From Clostridiales bacterium (GTDB taxonomy: Bacteria > Bacillota > Clostridia > Oscillospirales > Oscillospiraceae), in contig JALFAD010000059.1 in the NCBI GenBank assembly GCA_022772525.1, positions 1-64,000 of the forward strand: 64,000 bases of DNA, read 5' to 3'. The position numbers and the translations under genes were made by a program. Positions 12,124 to 23,570 of this stretch are shown here, one piece after another. Positions within the stretch are counted from its first letter, which is position 1; every line of letters starts with the position of its first letter. The notes under the pieces are model-generated. The model was not told where the DNA came from, searched no databases, and saw only the letters and a list, made by a program, of their open reading frames with translations.

Positions 12124-14052
12124 TTAGGATTCTCCGTAATAATCCACATCCAGAATCAGATTGTTGATTCTGGTAAATTTCTGCACTCGTTCGGCAATCT
12201 CCTTCCGGATTTCCGGTGTGACGGTCAACTCGCTTCCATCAATGGAAAACAGTTTCTTCGTGGATGCGTCATAGGCAGCGTTTCCGTAGATCCAGCTGCC
12301 ATTGGAGAAGGGAGCGAACCCGTCGTATCGTTCGTCAAAGGCATCGCTGCCGATGTAGTCATAGGGACTGTCAATGCCCAGCAGGTTCAGCACCGTTGGC
12401 AGAACGTCCGAGGTGTTCAGCACCTTCTCTACTTCCATGGGCTCCAAGCCGGAACTCCAAATAAAGCAGGGGGTCTTTTCCAGCAGCAGCTTCTTATCTA
12501 CCCCGGACAGCTCCAGCAAAGCTTTCTCGTTCTTATAGCCATAGGTGTAATGGTCGGTGACGCCGATAATCACGGTGTTTTCCAGTTCTCCCTTTTCTTC
12601 CAGCTCACAAAGCAGCCGGGCAAACAGGTCATCTACCAGCTTCGCTTTCAGAAGCGCACAATCTGTCTCCTCGTTGCCAGTAAGGCCCTTGAATTCCGGG
12701 TACTTTTTCAGGCCCCAGTAGCTGAGTACCTCATTATATTTATAACTCAAGTGGGCAGATCGGGTGATGATAAAATTCAGGCGTTTTCCCTCCCGGAAAA
12801 ATTCGCTGTTCAGCTCCCCGTTGTCGAATAGAAGCTGATCGTCGTACAGCAGCTGCTTTGCCTTGTCGGCAGACATTCCCGTTAAGTAATCCGCATAGCT
12901 GACATAGGCCTGATAGCCCATAGCTTCTGAGAACACCCCGCGGCTGTAGAAACTGGGGCTGTTGTAGTGAAATTCCTCCGCGCTGTAGCCCGCCTGCCGC
13001 AGCAGAAACGCCAGCGACTGCCGGAAATCGTTGGTCACGTAGTCGAAGGCGTAGCCGCCCTGGCTGCTGAGGAAGGAGCCGGTGTTGATGCAGAATTCCG
13101 TGTTAAAGGTGCGGACGCCGCCGTATGCCGGGGTGTAAAACCGGGTAAAATTGATGCCCTCGGACATGAGGCGGTTCAGGGTGGGGGTATACTCCCCCAG
13201 CATCCAGTCGTCCATGGACTCCATCAGCACCAGTACCACATTTTTCCCGTCCAGCAGGCCGGTCATGGCGTTTTCCTCCGGCTTGTCCTTTTCGGTGAAA
13301 TAGGCATCAATTTCCCGGCGACCCACCTCATGAGCTTCCACATAAGCCGGCGTCAGCGGGTATATGGCATTGGTATAAACATCCTTGCACAAGGTCTGAT
13401 ACAGGCCGCAAACCTGATAAAGCCGGTGGGTATTGAACAGGTTCTCATAGGCGGCCTGTGCGGACTGGGCCCGCCCATAATCGGAACCCGCGTATTTGAC
13501 GCCCTCATCCCGCCCGAACACCGCCAGCGGCAGCAGATAAGCCCCAGCCGCCGCCGATACGCACAACAGTGCGGACACCAGCGCCAAACGCCAGTTGTAC
13601 CGCCACCGGGGGAATTTCCAGACAAGCCCCACCCCCAGTGCAACCAGACCAATCACGCCCAGCCACCATGCAAGCGGATAGCTAAGCAGAACGGAAGCGT
13701 AATTTGCTCCCTCGGAGGCATAGCGGAAATCTGACAGCCACATCATTTCCCCAAAGAGGATATAATAGCCGGTCTGGACGATGGCGTACACCGTAATCAG
13801 GCCATACAGCGCCCCGTACACGATTCTGCCCGCCTTTGCGGGCAGCAGCCAGACAATCGCGCTCAGCAGCGCCGCCCACAGCGCGCCAAACGCCAAAGGC
13901 CACAGCTGTTCGGCGGTAAATGCCTTGGGTTTCCAGGAAAGGAAGCAGAACGCGAACAGTTCCACAAGAAAAAAGGACACCGGCAGCAGCCAGAACGGTG
14001 CTGTCCGCCGCCTTGCGCCCGTTTTTACGGCAGTTTTTTCATACATTCCCAC
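12124..14052 (-). CDS. LTA synthase/phosphoglycerol transferase family sulfatase
   Basis: N-terminal TM segments plus [38 protein letters not shown] sulfatase-fold motifs. Confidence 0.85.
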   Translation of the reverse strand: MGMYEKTAVKTGARRRTAPFWLLPVSFFLVELFAFCFLSWKPKAFTAEQLWPLAFGALWAALLSAIVWLLPAKAGRIVYGALYGLITVYAIVQTGYYILFGEMMWLSDFRYASEGANYASVLLSYPLAWWLGVIGLVALGVGLVWKFPRWRYNWRLALVSALLCVSAAAGAYLLPLAVFGRDEGVKYAGSDYGRAQSAQAAYENLFNTHRLYQVCGLYQTLCKDVYTNAIYPLTPAYVEAHEVGRREIDAYFTEKDKPEENAMTGLLDGKNVVLVLMESMDDWMLGEYTPTLNRLMSEGINFTRFYTPAYGGVRTFNTEFCINTGSFLSSQGGYAFDYVTNDFRQSLAFLLRQAGYSAEEFHYNSPSFYSRGVFSEAMGYQAYVSYADYLTGMSADKAKQLLYDDQLLFDNGELNSEFFREGKRLNFIITRSAHLSYKYNEVLSYWGLKKYPEFKGLTGNEETDCALLKAKLVDDLFARLLCELEEKGELENTVIIGVTDHYTYGYKNEKALLELSGVDKKLLLEKTPCFIWSSGLEPMEVEKVLNTSDVLPTVLNLLGIDSPYDYIGSDAFDERYDGFAPFSNGSWIYGNAAYDASTKKLFSIDGSELTVTPEIRKEIAERVQKFTRINNLILDVDYYGES

Positions 14053-14227
14053 GCGGGATCGCTCCTTTTACAAACTTGCCCACATTGTAGCACAAAAAGT
14101 CTCGGGTGTATACTGTTGTTTTTCTTGGAATCAGACAATTTTCATAAAAAATATAATTCCCTCTTGTAAATTCTCCCAAATTGGCGTATACTTACCCTAT
14201 ATTTCAGCAAGAAAAGAGGAGTCCCCC

Positions 14228-15619
<1,392 letters not shown>

Positions 15620-15629
15620 GAGAACAAAC

Positions 15630-15672
15630 AATCCCCCTGATTCTGCTTTCCGTGGAATCAGGGGGAATTACT
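15630..15672 (+). terminator. Terminator of asnS
   Basis: AATCCCCCTGATTC..GAATCAGGGGGAATT. Confidence 0.8.
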
Positions 15673-15679
15673 ATGTATG

Positions 15680-15862
15680 GTGAAATATTTTGCTGACGCA
15701 AAATGTGAAATAATGCCTCTGGCATTGTGAAATTTTCCGCTGACGCGGAAAGTGAAATGAAGTAAATCCACCCACGCCCGCAGGCATTTCGCATTGCAAA
15801 GCAATATTTCACGCCCGCAGGGCATTTCACAAATCCCGCAGGGATTTATTTCGTTGAAAAAG
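15680..15862. repeat. Hairpin-array repeat, copy 1 (GTGAAAT...ATTTCAC)
   Basis: Hairpins ATTTTGC-TGAC-GCAAAAT, AATGCC-TCT-GGCATT, TTTCCGC-TGAC-GCGGAAA, ATTGC-AAA-GCAAT, GCCC-GCA-GGGC, AAATCCC-GCA-GGGATTT separated by GTGAAAT/ATTTCAC. Confidence 0.9.
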
Positions 15863-15928
15863 AGGCTGTCTCACTAAGAAAACGCGCACAAATAGAAGAA
15901 CTATGTTCTGAATAAAACAGCCCCCTAC

Positions 15929-16276
15929 TCATTGCCCATTCCCCTTGGCGGTATTAATGGAGGCAATCAGGATGCGCCGAATCGTGCCGCATTGGGTATA
16001 GAGATCCGCAGCAGCATCCCTATTCAAAATATCAGACCTCACAAACAACTCCAGCCAATACTCTGTCTCATAGCATTCTTTCAATGCAATTTGCAATTTA
16101 GCAATGAAATCCGGCTTTCCATGCGCATAATTTGCTTCACGGATATTCGCTCCGATGGAAGTTGCACTGCGCTCCAGTTGATTCACCAATGAATAATGGC
16201 CCTTGATTGTTTCGGTCAGCTTAATAACCTTGACCGCAAAATCGGTTGAAATATCTCGAAGTTTTGATTCTGACAT
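15929..16276 (-). CDS. Four-helix-bundle protein (S23 / 23S rRNA IVS-type, avd-like fold)
   Basis: NQLERSATSIGANIREANYAHGKPDFIAKLQIALKECYETEYWLELF; start at MSESKLRDIS with AAGGTGGT RBS. Confidence 0.85.
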   Translation of the reverse strand: MSESKLRDISTDFAVKVIKLTETIKGHYSLVNQLERSATSIGANIREANYAHGKPDFIAKLQIALKECYETEYWLELFVRSDILNRDAAADLYTQCGTIRRILIASINTAKGNGQ

Positions 16277-16329
16277 AGGAATACCACCTTTCTCGCAAGG
16301 ATTATACCGTAAGGAAGAGGGATTGTGAA

Positions 16330-16506
16330 GTGAAATATCCTTCGGATGTGAAATAATACCCTTCGGGTATCGTGATATTTTCCGCTGACGCGGAAAGTGA
16401 AATGAAGTAAATCCACCCACGCCCGCAGGCATTTCACATTACAAATCAATATTTCACGCCCGAAGGGCATTTCACAAATCCCGCAGGGATTTATTTCGTT
16501 GAAAAA
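16330..16506. repeat. Hairpin-array repeat, copy 2 (direct orientation to copy 1)
   Basis: Same backbone as 15680-15862; first two stems replaced by ATCC-TTCG-GGAT and ATACCC-TTCG-GGTAT, still paired. Confidence 0.9.
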
Positions 16507-16541
16507 AGAACCCTTTGCTAAAAAGCAAAGGGTTCTTTTTT
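16505..16541 (-). terminator. Terminator of tRNA-Gly
   Basis: AAGAACCCTTTGC-TAAAAA-GCAAAGGGTTCTT with T run on minus strand. Confidence 0.85.
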
Positions 16542-16542
16542 C

Positions 16543-16618
16543 TGGAGCGGGTGACGGGGCTCGAACCCGCTACCTCCACCTTGGCAAGGTGGCGCTCTAC
16601 CAGATGAGCTACACCCGC
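16543..16618 (-). tRNA. tRNA-Gly (GCC), CCA encoded
   Basis: GCGGGTGTAGCTCATCTGGTAGAGCGCCACCTTGCCAAGGTGGAGGTAGCGGGTTCGAGCCCCGTCACCCGCTCCA. Confidence 0.97.
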
Positions 16619-16675
16619 AACGGACATGGCTTATTATACCGAATTTTCAGTTTTTGTCAAGTCCTATTTTCAAAA

Positions 16676-17803
16676 TTACCCATCATTTTCTGTGGGCTGT
16701 GTCTCCGGCGCAGTGGTCTCTGCCGTAACCGGGCTGCCGGTGCATGCAGGGTATTCGGAATAATCCCAGACGTAGCCCTCCATTTCCGCGTCCGTCTGCT
16801 CCCGATACCTTCCGTTTTCGCTGCAACGCAGCAAATCCACGTGGTAATACTCCTCCCCGTCCAGAAGAATGTTCCAGGTCCATGGCTCTCCGTCCCGGGT
16901 GCCGGTGACGGTCATGCAGGTCAGCCCCGCATCCCGGCACATGGCGGCATAGACCTGCGCGAAGGCCCGGCTGTCGCCGGTGCCGTGGCGCAGAAGGCTG
17001 TAGGCCGGCGTGATGGAGGTTTCCTGCTTATACTCAAAGCGCTCCATCAGAAAGGCATAGAGCTGGGAAAACTTCTGATAGTCGTCTCCATCGCCGCTGA
17101 CGTACAACACTGCCGAGTCAAATACCGGCTTGACCTGTGCCTGCATCCGGCGCAGAGAGTCCCGGCTGGTCTGGTAGGAGAAAATCAGCTCCACCACCCG
17201 GCTGTCCCCTGCGCCGTACTGCGCCTGCGTCACCTTGGGGACTTCCATAATAGTCTCCGGGTGGTCGTTGGCGTAATCCTGCGCAAACTGAGAAAAATCC
17301 GTATTCTCGTACCGGTTCACCAGCATTACAATGCCCGCCTCATAGCCCTCCAGCGCGTTTGCGACGATGGTGCGGGCCTGCTCGCTGTCCGCCGCTCTGC
17401 GGATGCGCTGAAGCTCCGTGGAATTGTGGCGATAAGTTACGGTGATGGACACCGCCGGCAAGCCGCTGCTGGAACCGATCTCATATTGAATATCCTCCAC
17501 CGCATAGGCCCCCACCGGGTCACTGTGCGTCACATTGAATACCGCCCGCCGGACACCAGCCTCCAGCGTGTCCTCCGGGTATTCCTCCACATGGATGGCA
17601 GCGACCTCCGTGCCGGCAGAGACCAGTTGCTTCAGCGCGCTCAGAAACTCCATATAATCGGCGGCAACAATGGTATCCGTGTGGGATACCTGTTTCGGCG
17701 CCTCATGGGGCGTTACGGACACAAAGCTTCCGTTCAGCCAGCCGCAGCCCCCCAGCAGCAGGCACAACGCCGGAATCAGCGGCAGCAGCTTTCGTTTCAT
17801 GAC
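16676..17803 (-). CDS. Transglutaminase-like lipoprotein with altered catalytic residues
   Basis: Lipobox LLLGGCGW; GTGDSRAFAQVYAAMCRDAGLTC...WTWNILLDGEEYYHVDLL. Confidence 0.7.
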   Translation of the reverse strand, partial: VMKRKLLPLIPALCLLLGGCGWLNGSFVSVTPHEAPKQVSHTDTIVAADYMEFLSALKQLVSAGTEVAAIHVEEYPEDTLEAGVRRAVFNVTHSDPVGAYAVEDIQYEIGSSSGLPAVSITVTYRHNSTELQRIRRAADSEQARTIVANALEGYEAGIVMLVNRYENTDFSQFAQDYANDHPETIMEVPKVTQAQYGAGDSRVVELIFSYQTSRDSLRRMQAQVKPVFDSAVLYVSGDGDDYQKFSQLYAFLMERFEYKQETSITPAYSLLRHGTGDSRAFAQVYAAMCRDAGLTCMTVTGTRDGEPWTWNILLDGEEYYHVDLLRCSENGRYREQTDAEMEGYVWDYSEYPACTGSPVTAETTAPETQPTENDG

Positions 17804-17814
17804 ACACACCTCTT

Positions 17815-18678
17815 TCACAGTGCGTTGCGGTGATACCGACTGAAGCCGTCACCCAAAACCTGATGAGCCTCCTGCACAATCACAAAGGCCGCCGGATCAA
17901 TTTCCATGACCAGTTCCTTCAGCTCCGTGATCTGCTGGCGCTTGACGGCAGTCAGCACCACCATCATTTCCTGATGGGTGTAGCTGCCCTCGCCATGGAG
18001 GAAGGTCGCGCCCCGGTCCAGCCGGTCATTGATGGCCTCCGCGATTTTCTGGTGCTCCCGGGTCATAATCAGGGCGACCTTGGAATAGTCAAAGCGGTAT
18101 ACCACCGCGTCCATGACCTTGCCGCACAAAAATACGGTCACGCCGGTGTACAGGGCCTTGTTGAGGTCCCGGAACACAATGCCCGTAATCACCGCCACCA
18201 TGGCGTCAAAGCACATGGAAATCTGCCCGATGGGCACATCCCGGTAGCGCAGCTTCAGCAGCCGCACCACGATGTCCGAGCCGCCCGTAGAGGCCCCGGC
18301 GGCAAACACCGCGCCAAGCCCCAAACCGCACAGCACGCCGCCGTACAGCGCGCCGATCAGCGGTTCCGTAGCGGGCATGGGAATCAGGGCAAAGGCGTCG
18401 ATCAGGACAGAGCTGCACAGCATCCCCGTCAGGGAGCCGAAAAAGAAGCGCTTACCGATTTTCAAGCCGGCAATCAGAAAGAGGGGGAGATTGATCAGCA
18501 CAGAAAGGCTTCCCACGCTGCCGCCTCCCAGCAGCTCCACCGCCACCAGCGCAAGGCCGGAAATACCGCCGGTACTGATGTCATTGGGGAGCAGGAAGCA
18601 GGATAAACCCAGTGCGAACAGGGCACTGCCCAGAATCGTCACGACGATCCAGCCATATTTTTTCTGAAAATTGCTCAT
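17815..18678 (-). CDS. YitT family membrane protein (DUF2179)
   Basis: GGISGLALV, GGSDIVVRLL, C-terminal ...MTREHQKIAEAINDRLDRGATFLHGEGSYT... Confidence 0.9.
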   Translation of the reverse strand: MSNFQKKYGWIVVTILGSALFALGLSCFLLPNDISTGGISGLALVAVELLGGGSVGSLSVLINLPLFLIAGLKIGKRFFFGSLTGMLCSSVLIDAFALIPMPATEPLIGALYGGVLCGLGLGAVFAAGASTGGSDIVVRLLKLRYRDVPIGQISMCFDAMVAVITGIVFRDLNKALYTGVTVFLCGKVMDAVVYRFDYSKVALIMTREHQKIAEAINDRLDRGATFLHGEGSYTHQEMMVVLTAVKRQQITELKELVMEIDPAAFVIVQEAHQVLGDGFSRYHRNAL

Positions 18679-18682
18679 AGGG

Positions 18683-20929
18683 TCAAACCTCAAAGGACTG
18701 CTGCTTCTCCGCCGCGTCCTCTTCCTTGAGAAGTGCACCGGCGGAGGGGATCGTCTTGGTGCGGTAGCGTCCGGGATTTGTGATGCCGCTGTTTTCCAGC
18801 AGCACGGCGTTTTGCAGCACCGCCTTCTTTTTCAGGGTCATCACCGCCACACCCTGCGTATTTCTGGTGGTCTTGGGCAGCAACTGGGCGGTGGAGAAGA
18901 TGGCGGCCCGGCCGTCGGAGGAATACAGGGCGATCTGGGTGTCCTCCTCCAGCGCCATAGCGGTCACCAGCGGGCTCTTATCCGAGTAAGCGCCGGTGAG
19001 CTTTCTGCGGTTGGTTTTCGTCTCGTAGGCGCTGAGGGGCACCTTGGCGGCCTTGCCGTTTTCAAAGAAGAACAGCACAAAGCCCTTGTAGTCCCCGCAG
19101 AACTGCAAGCTGACCATGTTCTCTCCCGGCTCGAAGCCCAGCTTCTGGGGCAGGTAATCGCCCAGAAGGGATGCCTTGCCGTCGTCAAAGTCGGAAAGCC
19201 GGGCCTTGTAGCACTGGAACTTGTCGGTGAACACCAGGAACTCCGCCCGATTGGTGGTTTCCTTCGTGAAGGACAGGCTGTCGCCCTCCTTGAACTTCTG
19301 TTCGCCGCTCATGCGCAGGGACTGCTGCGTGATTTTCTTGAGGTAGCCCTCTTTGGACACGAACACGGTGACAGGATAGTCGGGAATCTCCTCCCCCTCG
19401 TCCTCGGGAGTGGATTCCGAAACGTCATAAAGAATCTCCGTCTTCCGGGGCTGGCCGTACTTGTCGGAAACCGCCTGCAACTCCTTGATAATGACGTTTT
19501 TCAGCTTCCGGGGGCTGTCCAGCGTCTCCCGCATATCCGCGATTTCCTGCTCCAGCTGGGAGATGGCCTTGGTCTGTTTGAGAATGTATTCCTTGTTGAT
19601 GTTGCGCAGCTTGATTTCAGCCACGAAATTGGCCTGCACCTCGTCGATGCCGAACTCGATCATCAGGTTGGGCACCACTTCGCTGTCCATCTCCGTCTCC
19701 CGGATGACGCGAATGGCCTTGTCGATGTCCAGCAGAATCCGCTCCAGGCCTTTCAGCAGGTGGAGCTTTTCTTCCTTCTTGCCAATTTGGAAGAACAGCC
19801 GCCGTTTGATGCAGTCGGTGCGCCAAGCCGTCCACTCGTCCAGAATCTCCCCCACGCCCATGACCCGGGGCATGCCCGCAATCAGAATGTTGAAGTTGCA
19901 GGGGAAAGAGTCCTGTAGTGTCGTCATGCGGAACAGCTTCTGCATGAGCTTATCCGGGTCAGCGCCCCGCTTTAAATCAATAGTCAGCTTCAGGCCGCCA
20001 AGGTCAGTCTCGTCCCGCATATCGGCGATTTCCCGGATTTTTCCCGCCTTAATCAGCTCCGCCACCTTGTCCATGATGACCTCCGTGGCAGTGGTGTAGG
20101 GAATCTCCGTGATTTCAATGAGGTTGCCCTCCTTGACATAGCGCCACTTGGCCCGGAGCTTAAAGCTGCCCCGGCCGGTGGAATAGATTTCCCGGGTGGC
20201 CGCCTCGTCGAACAGCAGCTCGCCGCCGGTGGAGAAATCCGGGCCGGGCAGGGTTTCCAGAATGTCGTGGTCGGGATTCTTCATCAGGGCGATGGCGGTG
20301 TCGCAGACCTCCTTCAGGTTGAATGAGCAAATGTTAGACGCCATGCCAACGGCGATGCCCTGATTGGCGGACACCAGCACGTTGGGGAAGGTGGTAGGAA
20401 GCAACGCCGGCTCCTTCATGGTGGCATCGTAGTTGTCCACCATGTCCACAGTGTCGCTGTCGATGTCCTTGAAAATCTCACCGCAGATGGGGTCCAGCTT
20501 GGCTTCCGTATAACGGGAGGCGGCGTAGGCCATGTCCCGGGAGTAGACCTTGCCGAAGTTGCCCTTGGAGTCCACGAAGGGGTGAAGCAGCGTCTCGTTG
20601 CCCCGGGCAAGGCGGACCATGGTCTCGTAAATGGCAGCGTCGCCGTGAGGATTTAAGCGCATGGTCTGACCGACAATATTCGCCGACTTGGTTCTGCCGC
20701 CGGTCAGCAGCCCCATCTTGTACATGGTGTACAGTAGTTTTCGGTGGGAGGGCTTGAAGCCGTCGATCTCGGGAATGGCCCGGGAGACAATCACCGACAT
20801 GGCGTAGGGCATATAGTTAATTTCCAGCGTTTCGGAAATCGCCTGCTCGGTGGTGGAACCGTGAAGGCCCATAATCCCGTCGGTGTTTACTTTTTTCTTC
20901 TTTTCAGGTTCCTTATTCTTTCGTGCCAT
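18683..20929 (-). CDS. Type IIA DNA topoisomerase subunit A (divergent GyrA/ParC-like)
   Basis: [40 protein letters not shown] active-site Tyr region. Confidence 0.92.
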   Translation of the reverse strand: MARKNKEPEKKKKVNTDGIMGLHGSTTEQAISETLEINYMPYAMSVIVSRAIPEIDGFKPSHRKLLYTMYKMGLLTGGRTKSANIVGQTMRLNPHGDAAIYETMVRLARGNETLLHPFVDSKGNFGKVYSRDMAYAASRYTEAKLDPICGEIFKDIDSDTVDMVDNYDATMKEPALLPTTFPNVLVSANQGIAVGMASNICSFNLKEVCDTAIALMKNPDHDILETLPGPDFSTGGELLFDEAATREIYSTGRGSFKLRAKWRYVKEGNLIEITEIPYTTATEVIMDKVAELIKAGKIREIADMRDETDLGGLKLTIDLKRGADPDKLMQKLFRMTTLQDSFPCNFNILIAGMPRVMGVGEILDEWTAWRTDCIKRRLFFQIGKKEEKLHLLKGLERILLDIDKAIRVIRETEMDSEVVPNLMIEFGIDEVQANFVAEIKLRNINKEYILKQTKAISQLEQEIADMRETLDSPRKLKNVIIKELQAVSDKYGQPRKTEILYDVSESTPEDEGEEIPDYPVTVFVSKEGYLKKITQQSLRMSGEQKFKEGDSLSFTKETTNRAEFLVFTDKFQCYKARLSDFDDGKASLLGDYLPQKLGFEPGENMVSLQFCGDYKGFVLFFFENGKAAKVPLSAYETKTNRRKLTGAYSDKSPLVTAMALEEDTQIALYSSDGRAAIFSTAQLLPKTTRNTQGVAVMTLKKKAVLQNAVLLENSGITNPGRYRTKTIPSAGALLKEEDAAEKQQSFEV

Positions 20930-20950
20930 ATTGCACTCCTTACTGATAAT

Positions 20951-21000
20951 GCCCTCCCCTTTGGGGAGGGTGGCCGAGCGTCAGCGAGGTCGGGAGAGGT
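20951..21000. repeat. Hairpin module, left (inverted) copy flanking DUF559 ORF
   Basis: GCCCTCCCCTTTGGGGAGGGTGGCCGAGCGTCAGCGAGGTCGGGAGAGGT. Confidence 0.8.
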
Positions 21001-21010
21001 GCGGACGCTC

Positions 21011-21316
21011 TTATTCTTTTGTCCTCGATGAAACAGCAGCGTCAATCACTTCACATACACCGCGCAGATGATACAGCACGTCGCTGTTAGAGAATCGAAG
21101 CACCTGTATCCCCAGCTGTTCCAGACATGCGCTTCTGTGTGCATCGTACGCTTGACCGGCAGGCTCATAGTGCTGTGATCCATCCAGTTCAATTGCCAGT
21201 TTTGCCGCTGCACAGTAAAAATCAAGAATGTAGTTCCCGCAAGTGACCTGTCTGCAAAAACGAATCGGATAGTTGTGAAGGTATTCATACCACAACCGTC
21301 GTTCTTCCTTGGTCAT
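21011..21316 (-). CDS. DUF559 (endonuclease-like) domain protein
   Basis: MTKEERRLWYEYLHNYPIRFCRQVTCGNYILDFYCAAAKLAIELDGSQHYEPAGQAYDAHRSACLEQLGIQVLRFSNSDV. Confidence 0.85.
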   Translation of the reverse strand: MTKEERRLWYEYLHNYPIRFCRQVTCGNYILDFYCAAAKLAIELDGSQHYEPAGQAYDAHRSACLEQLGIQVLRFSNSDVLYHLRGVCEVIDAAVSSRTKE

Positions 21317-21372
21317 TGCTTTTCATAAACTCTGTGCTTTGGATGTGAGCTTGCTGTTATGGTTCATAAAGC

Positions 21373-21421
21373 ACCTCTTCCGTCACGGCTTCGCCGTGCC
21401 ACCTTCCCCAAAGGGGAAGGC
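21373..21421. repeat. Hairpin module, right copy flanking DUF559 ORF
   Basis: ACCTCTTCCGTCACGGCTTCGCCGTGCCACCTTCCCCAAAGGGGAAGGC. Confidence 0.8.
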
Positions 21422-21425
21422 TTAT

Positions 21426-23411
21426 TTACGAAATGTCCGCCAGCTCCAGATATTTCGCGCCGTTTTCGGCGATAAAGTTCTTCCGCTCCTGCAGGGCATC
21501 GCCCAGCAGCACGTCAAAGTAATGGGCGGTGCGCTCGGCGTCCTCGGGCATGACCTTAATCAGGCGGCGGGTCTCCGGGTTCATGGTGGTCATCCACATC
21601 ATCTCCGGGTCGTTTTCGCCAAGGCCCTTGGAGCGCTGGATGGTCACCTTTTTGCCCTCCAAATCTTTGAGAATCTTCACCTTTTCCTGCTCGTTGTAGG
21701 CAAACCAGGTCTTGTCCTTGCAGGTGATCTCAAACAGCGGAGACTCCGCGATATACACATAGCCGTCCCGAATCAGGGTAGGGCACAGCCGGTAGAGCAT
21801 GGTGAGAATCAACGTGCGAATCTGGAAGCCGTCCACGTCCGCATCGGTACAGATGACTACCTTGTTCCAGCGCAGCTGGGATAAGTCAAAGCTGGACAGC
21901 TCCTTGGCTTTCTTGCCCTGCACCTCCACGCCGCAGCCCAGAACTTTCATCAGGTCTGTGATGATGGGGCTGGCAAAAATTTTGCTGTAGTCTGCCTTCA
22001 GGCAGTTGAGAATCTTGCCCCGGACGGGCATGATGCCCTGAAATTCCGCGTCCCGGCTCATTTTGACGCTGCCCAAGGCGGAATCGCCCTCCACGATGTA
22101 GAGTTCCCGGAGGTTTGCATCCTTGCTGCGGCAGTCTACGAATTTCTGAACCCGGTTGGCGATGTCGATGGAACCGGACAGCTTTTTCTTGACGCTACTT
22201 TTGGTCTTTTCAGCGGATTCTCTGGCCCGCTTGTTGACGAGAATCTGCTCGGCAGCCTTTTGGGCTTCCTGGGCGTTCTCGATGAACCAGACCTGCAGCT
22301 GCTCCTTAAAGAAAGCCGTCATGGCGTCCTGCGTGAACTTGGAATTGACGCTCTTTTTGGTCTGATTTTCAAAGCAGCCGATGGTGGAGAAGCAGTTGGT
22401 GACCAGCACCAAAGAGTCCTGAATGTCCTGAAAAATGATCTTATTCTCATTTTTCGTATATTTATTGTTGTCCCGCAGATATTTGTCAAAGGCCGCGGTG
22501 AAGCCCAGCCGCACCGCCCGGTCGGGGCTGCCGCCGTATTCCAGCCAGGAGGAGTTGTGGTAATACTCGATGTGGCTGACCTGCTTGGAAAAGCAGAAGG
22601 ACGCGGTGATTTTCAGCTTCATTTCGGGGCGGTTGTCCGCGTCCCGGCCCCGGCGTTCCGTCTCCCAGTAGGTGGGCATAGTGAAGGCGTTGTCCCCCAC
22701 CAGCTCCTCGATGTATTCCCGGATGCCGCCTTCGTAGCAGTATTCCTCTTCCTCAAAGGTTTTGCCCACCTGATTGCGGAATTTGAATCGGACGCCCTTG
22801 TTGACCACGGCCTGACGGCGCAGCACGTCCCTGTAGTATTCCACGGGGATGTTGATGTCCGTAAAGACTTCCTTGTCCGGCTTCCAGCGAAAGACTGAGC
22901 CGGTTTTCTTCCGGTCGGCAGGTGACTTTTTCAATCCGCCAATGTTTCTGCCCTTTTCAAAGTGCAGGTCGTACCGGAAGCCGTCCCGGCGGATGGTAGC
23001 GTCAAAGTATTCGGAAGCGTACTGGGTGGCACAGGAGCCAAGGCCGTTGAGGCCCAGAGAATACTCATAGTTTTCCCCGTTCTCGCCGTACTTGCCGCCG
23101 GCGTACATCTCACAGAACACCAGCTCCCAGTTGTAGCGCTTTTCCTTTTCGTTGTAGTCCACGGGACAGCCCCGGCCGAAGTCCTCCACCTCCACGGAGA
23201 GGTCCTCGTAGCGGGTGACGATGATGGTGTCGCCGTGGCCTTCCCGTGCTTCATCGATGGCGTTGGAGAGAATCTCAAACACCGCGTGCTTACAGCCCTC
23301 CAGATCGTCAGAGCCGAAAATGACCGCGGGACGCTTGCGCACCCGGTCCTCGCCCTTGAGCATGGAGATGCTGGAATTTCCGTACTGTTCTTGCTTATTT
23401 TTTGCCATAAT
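21426..23411 (-). CDS. Type IIA DNA topoisomerase subunit B (divergent GyrB/ParE-like)
   Basis: NAIDEAREGHGDTI, LYIVEGDSALGSVKMSRD, RSKGLGENDPEMMW; start at MAKNKQEQYG. Confidence 0.92.
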   Translation of the reverse strand: MMAKNKQEQYGNSSISMLKGEDRVRKRPAVIFGSDDLEGCKHAVFEILSNAIDEAREGHGDTIIVTRYEDLSVEVEDFGRGCPVDYNEKEKRYNWELVFCEMYAGGKYGENGENYEYSLGLNGLGSCATQYASEYFDATIRRDGFRYDLHFEKGRNIGGLKKSPADRKKTGSVFRWKPDKEVFTDINIPVEYYRDVLRRQAVVNKGVRFKFRNQVGKTFEEEEYCYEGGIREYIEELVGDNAFTMPTYWETERRGRDADNRPEMKLKITASFCFSKQVSHIEYYHNSSWLEYGGSPDRAVRLGFTAAFDKYLRDNNKYTKNENKIIFQDIQDSLVLVTNCFSTIGCFENQTKKSVNSKFTQDAMTAFFKEQLQVWFIENAQEAQKAAEQILVNKRARESAEKTKSSVKKKLSGSIDIANRVQKFVDCRSKDANLRELYIVEGDSALGSVKMSRDAEFQGIMPVRGKILNCLKADYSKIFASPIITDLMKVLGCGVEVQGKKAKELSSFDLSQLRWNKVVICTDADVDGFQIRTLILTMLYRLCPTLIRDGYVYIAESPLFEITCKDKTWFAYNEQEKVKILKDLEGKKVTIQRSKGLGENDPEMMWMTTMNPETRRLIKVMPEDAERTAHYFDVLLGDALQERKNFIAENGAKYLELADIS

Positions 23412-23570
23412 TCTTAACCTGCCTAAGCATTCCATAGTAAATCTAGGTTATTATATGCAGAAAGTGGCAAAAAGTCAAGGAAGGGGCAGTCCCAAGCCGC
23501 CCTACCATGGGTATCCACAATCATAAAACCCTCTGATCTGCCCATACTACCTGCAAAAGGAGCTGATCGT

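Noticed and set aside
15680-16506. CRISPR array from the recurring GTGAAAT/ATTTCAC spacing
   Set aside because: Units are 7-nt spacers alternating with short palindromes, not 25-40-nt repeats with unique spacers; no cas genes in the window.
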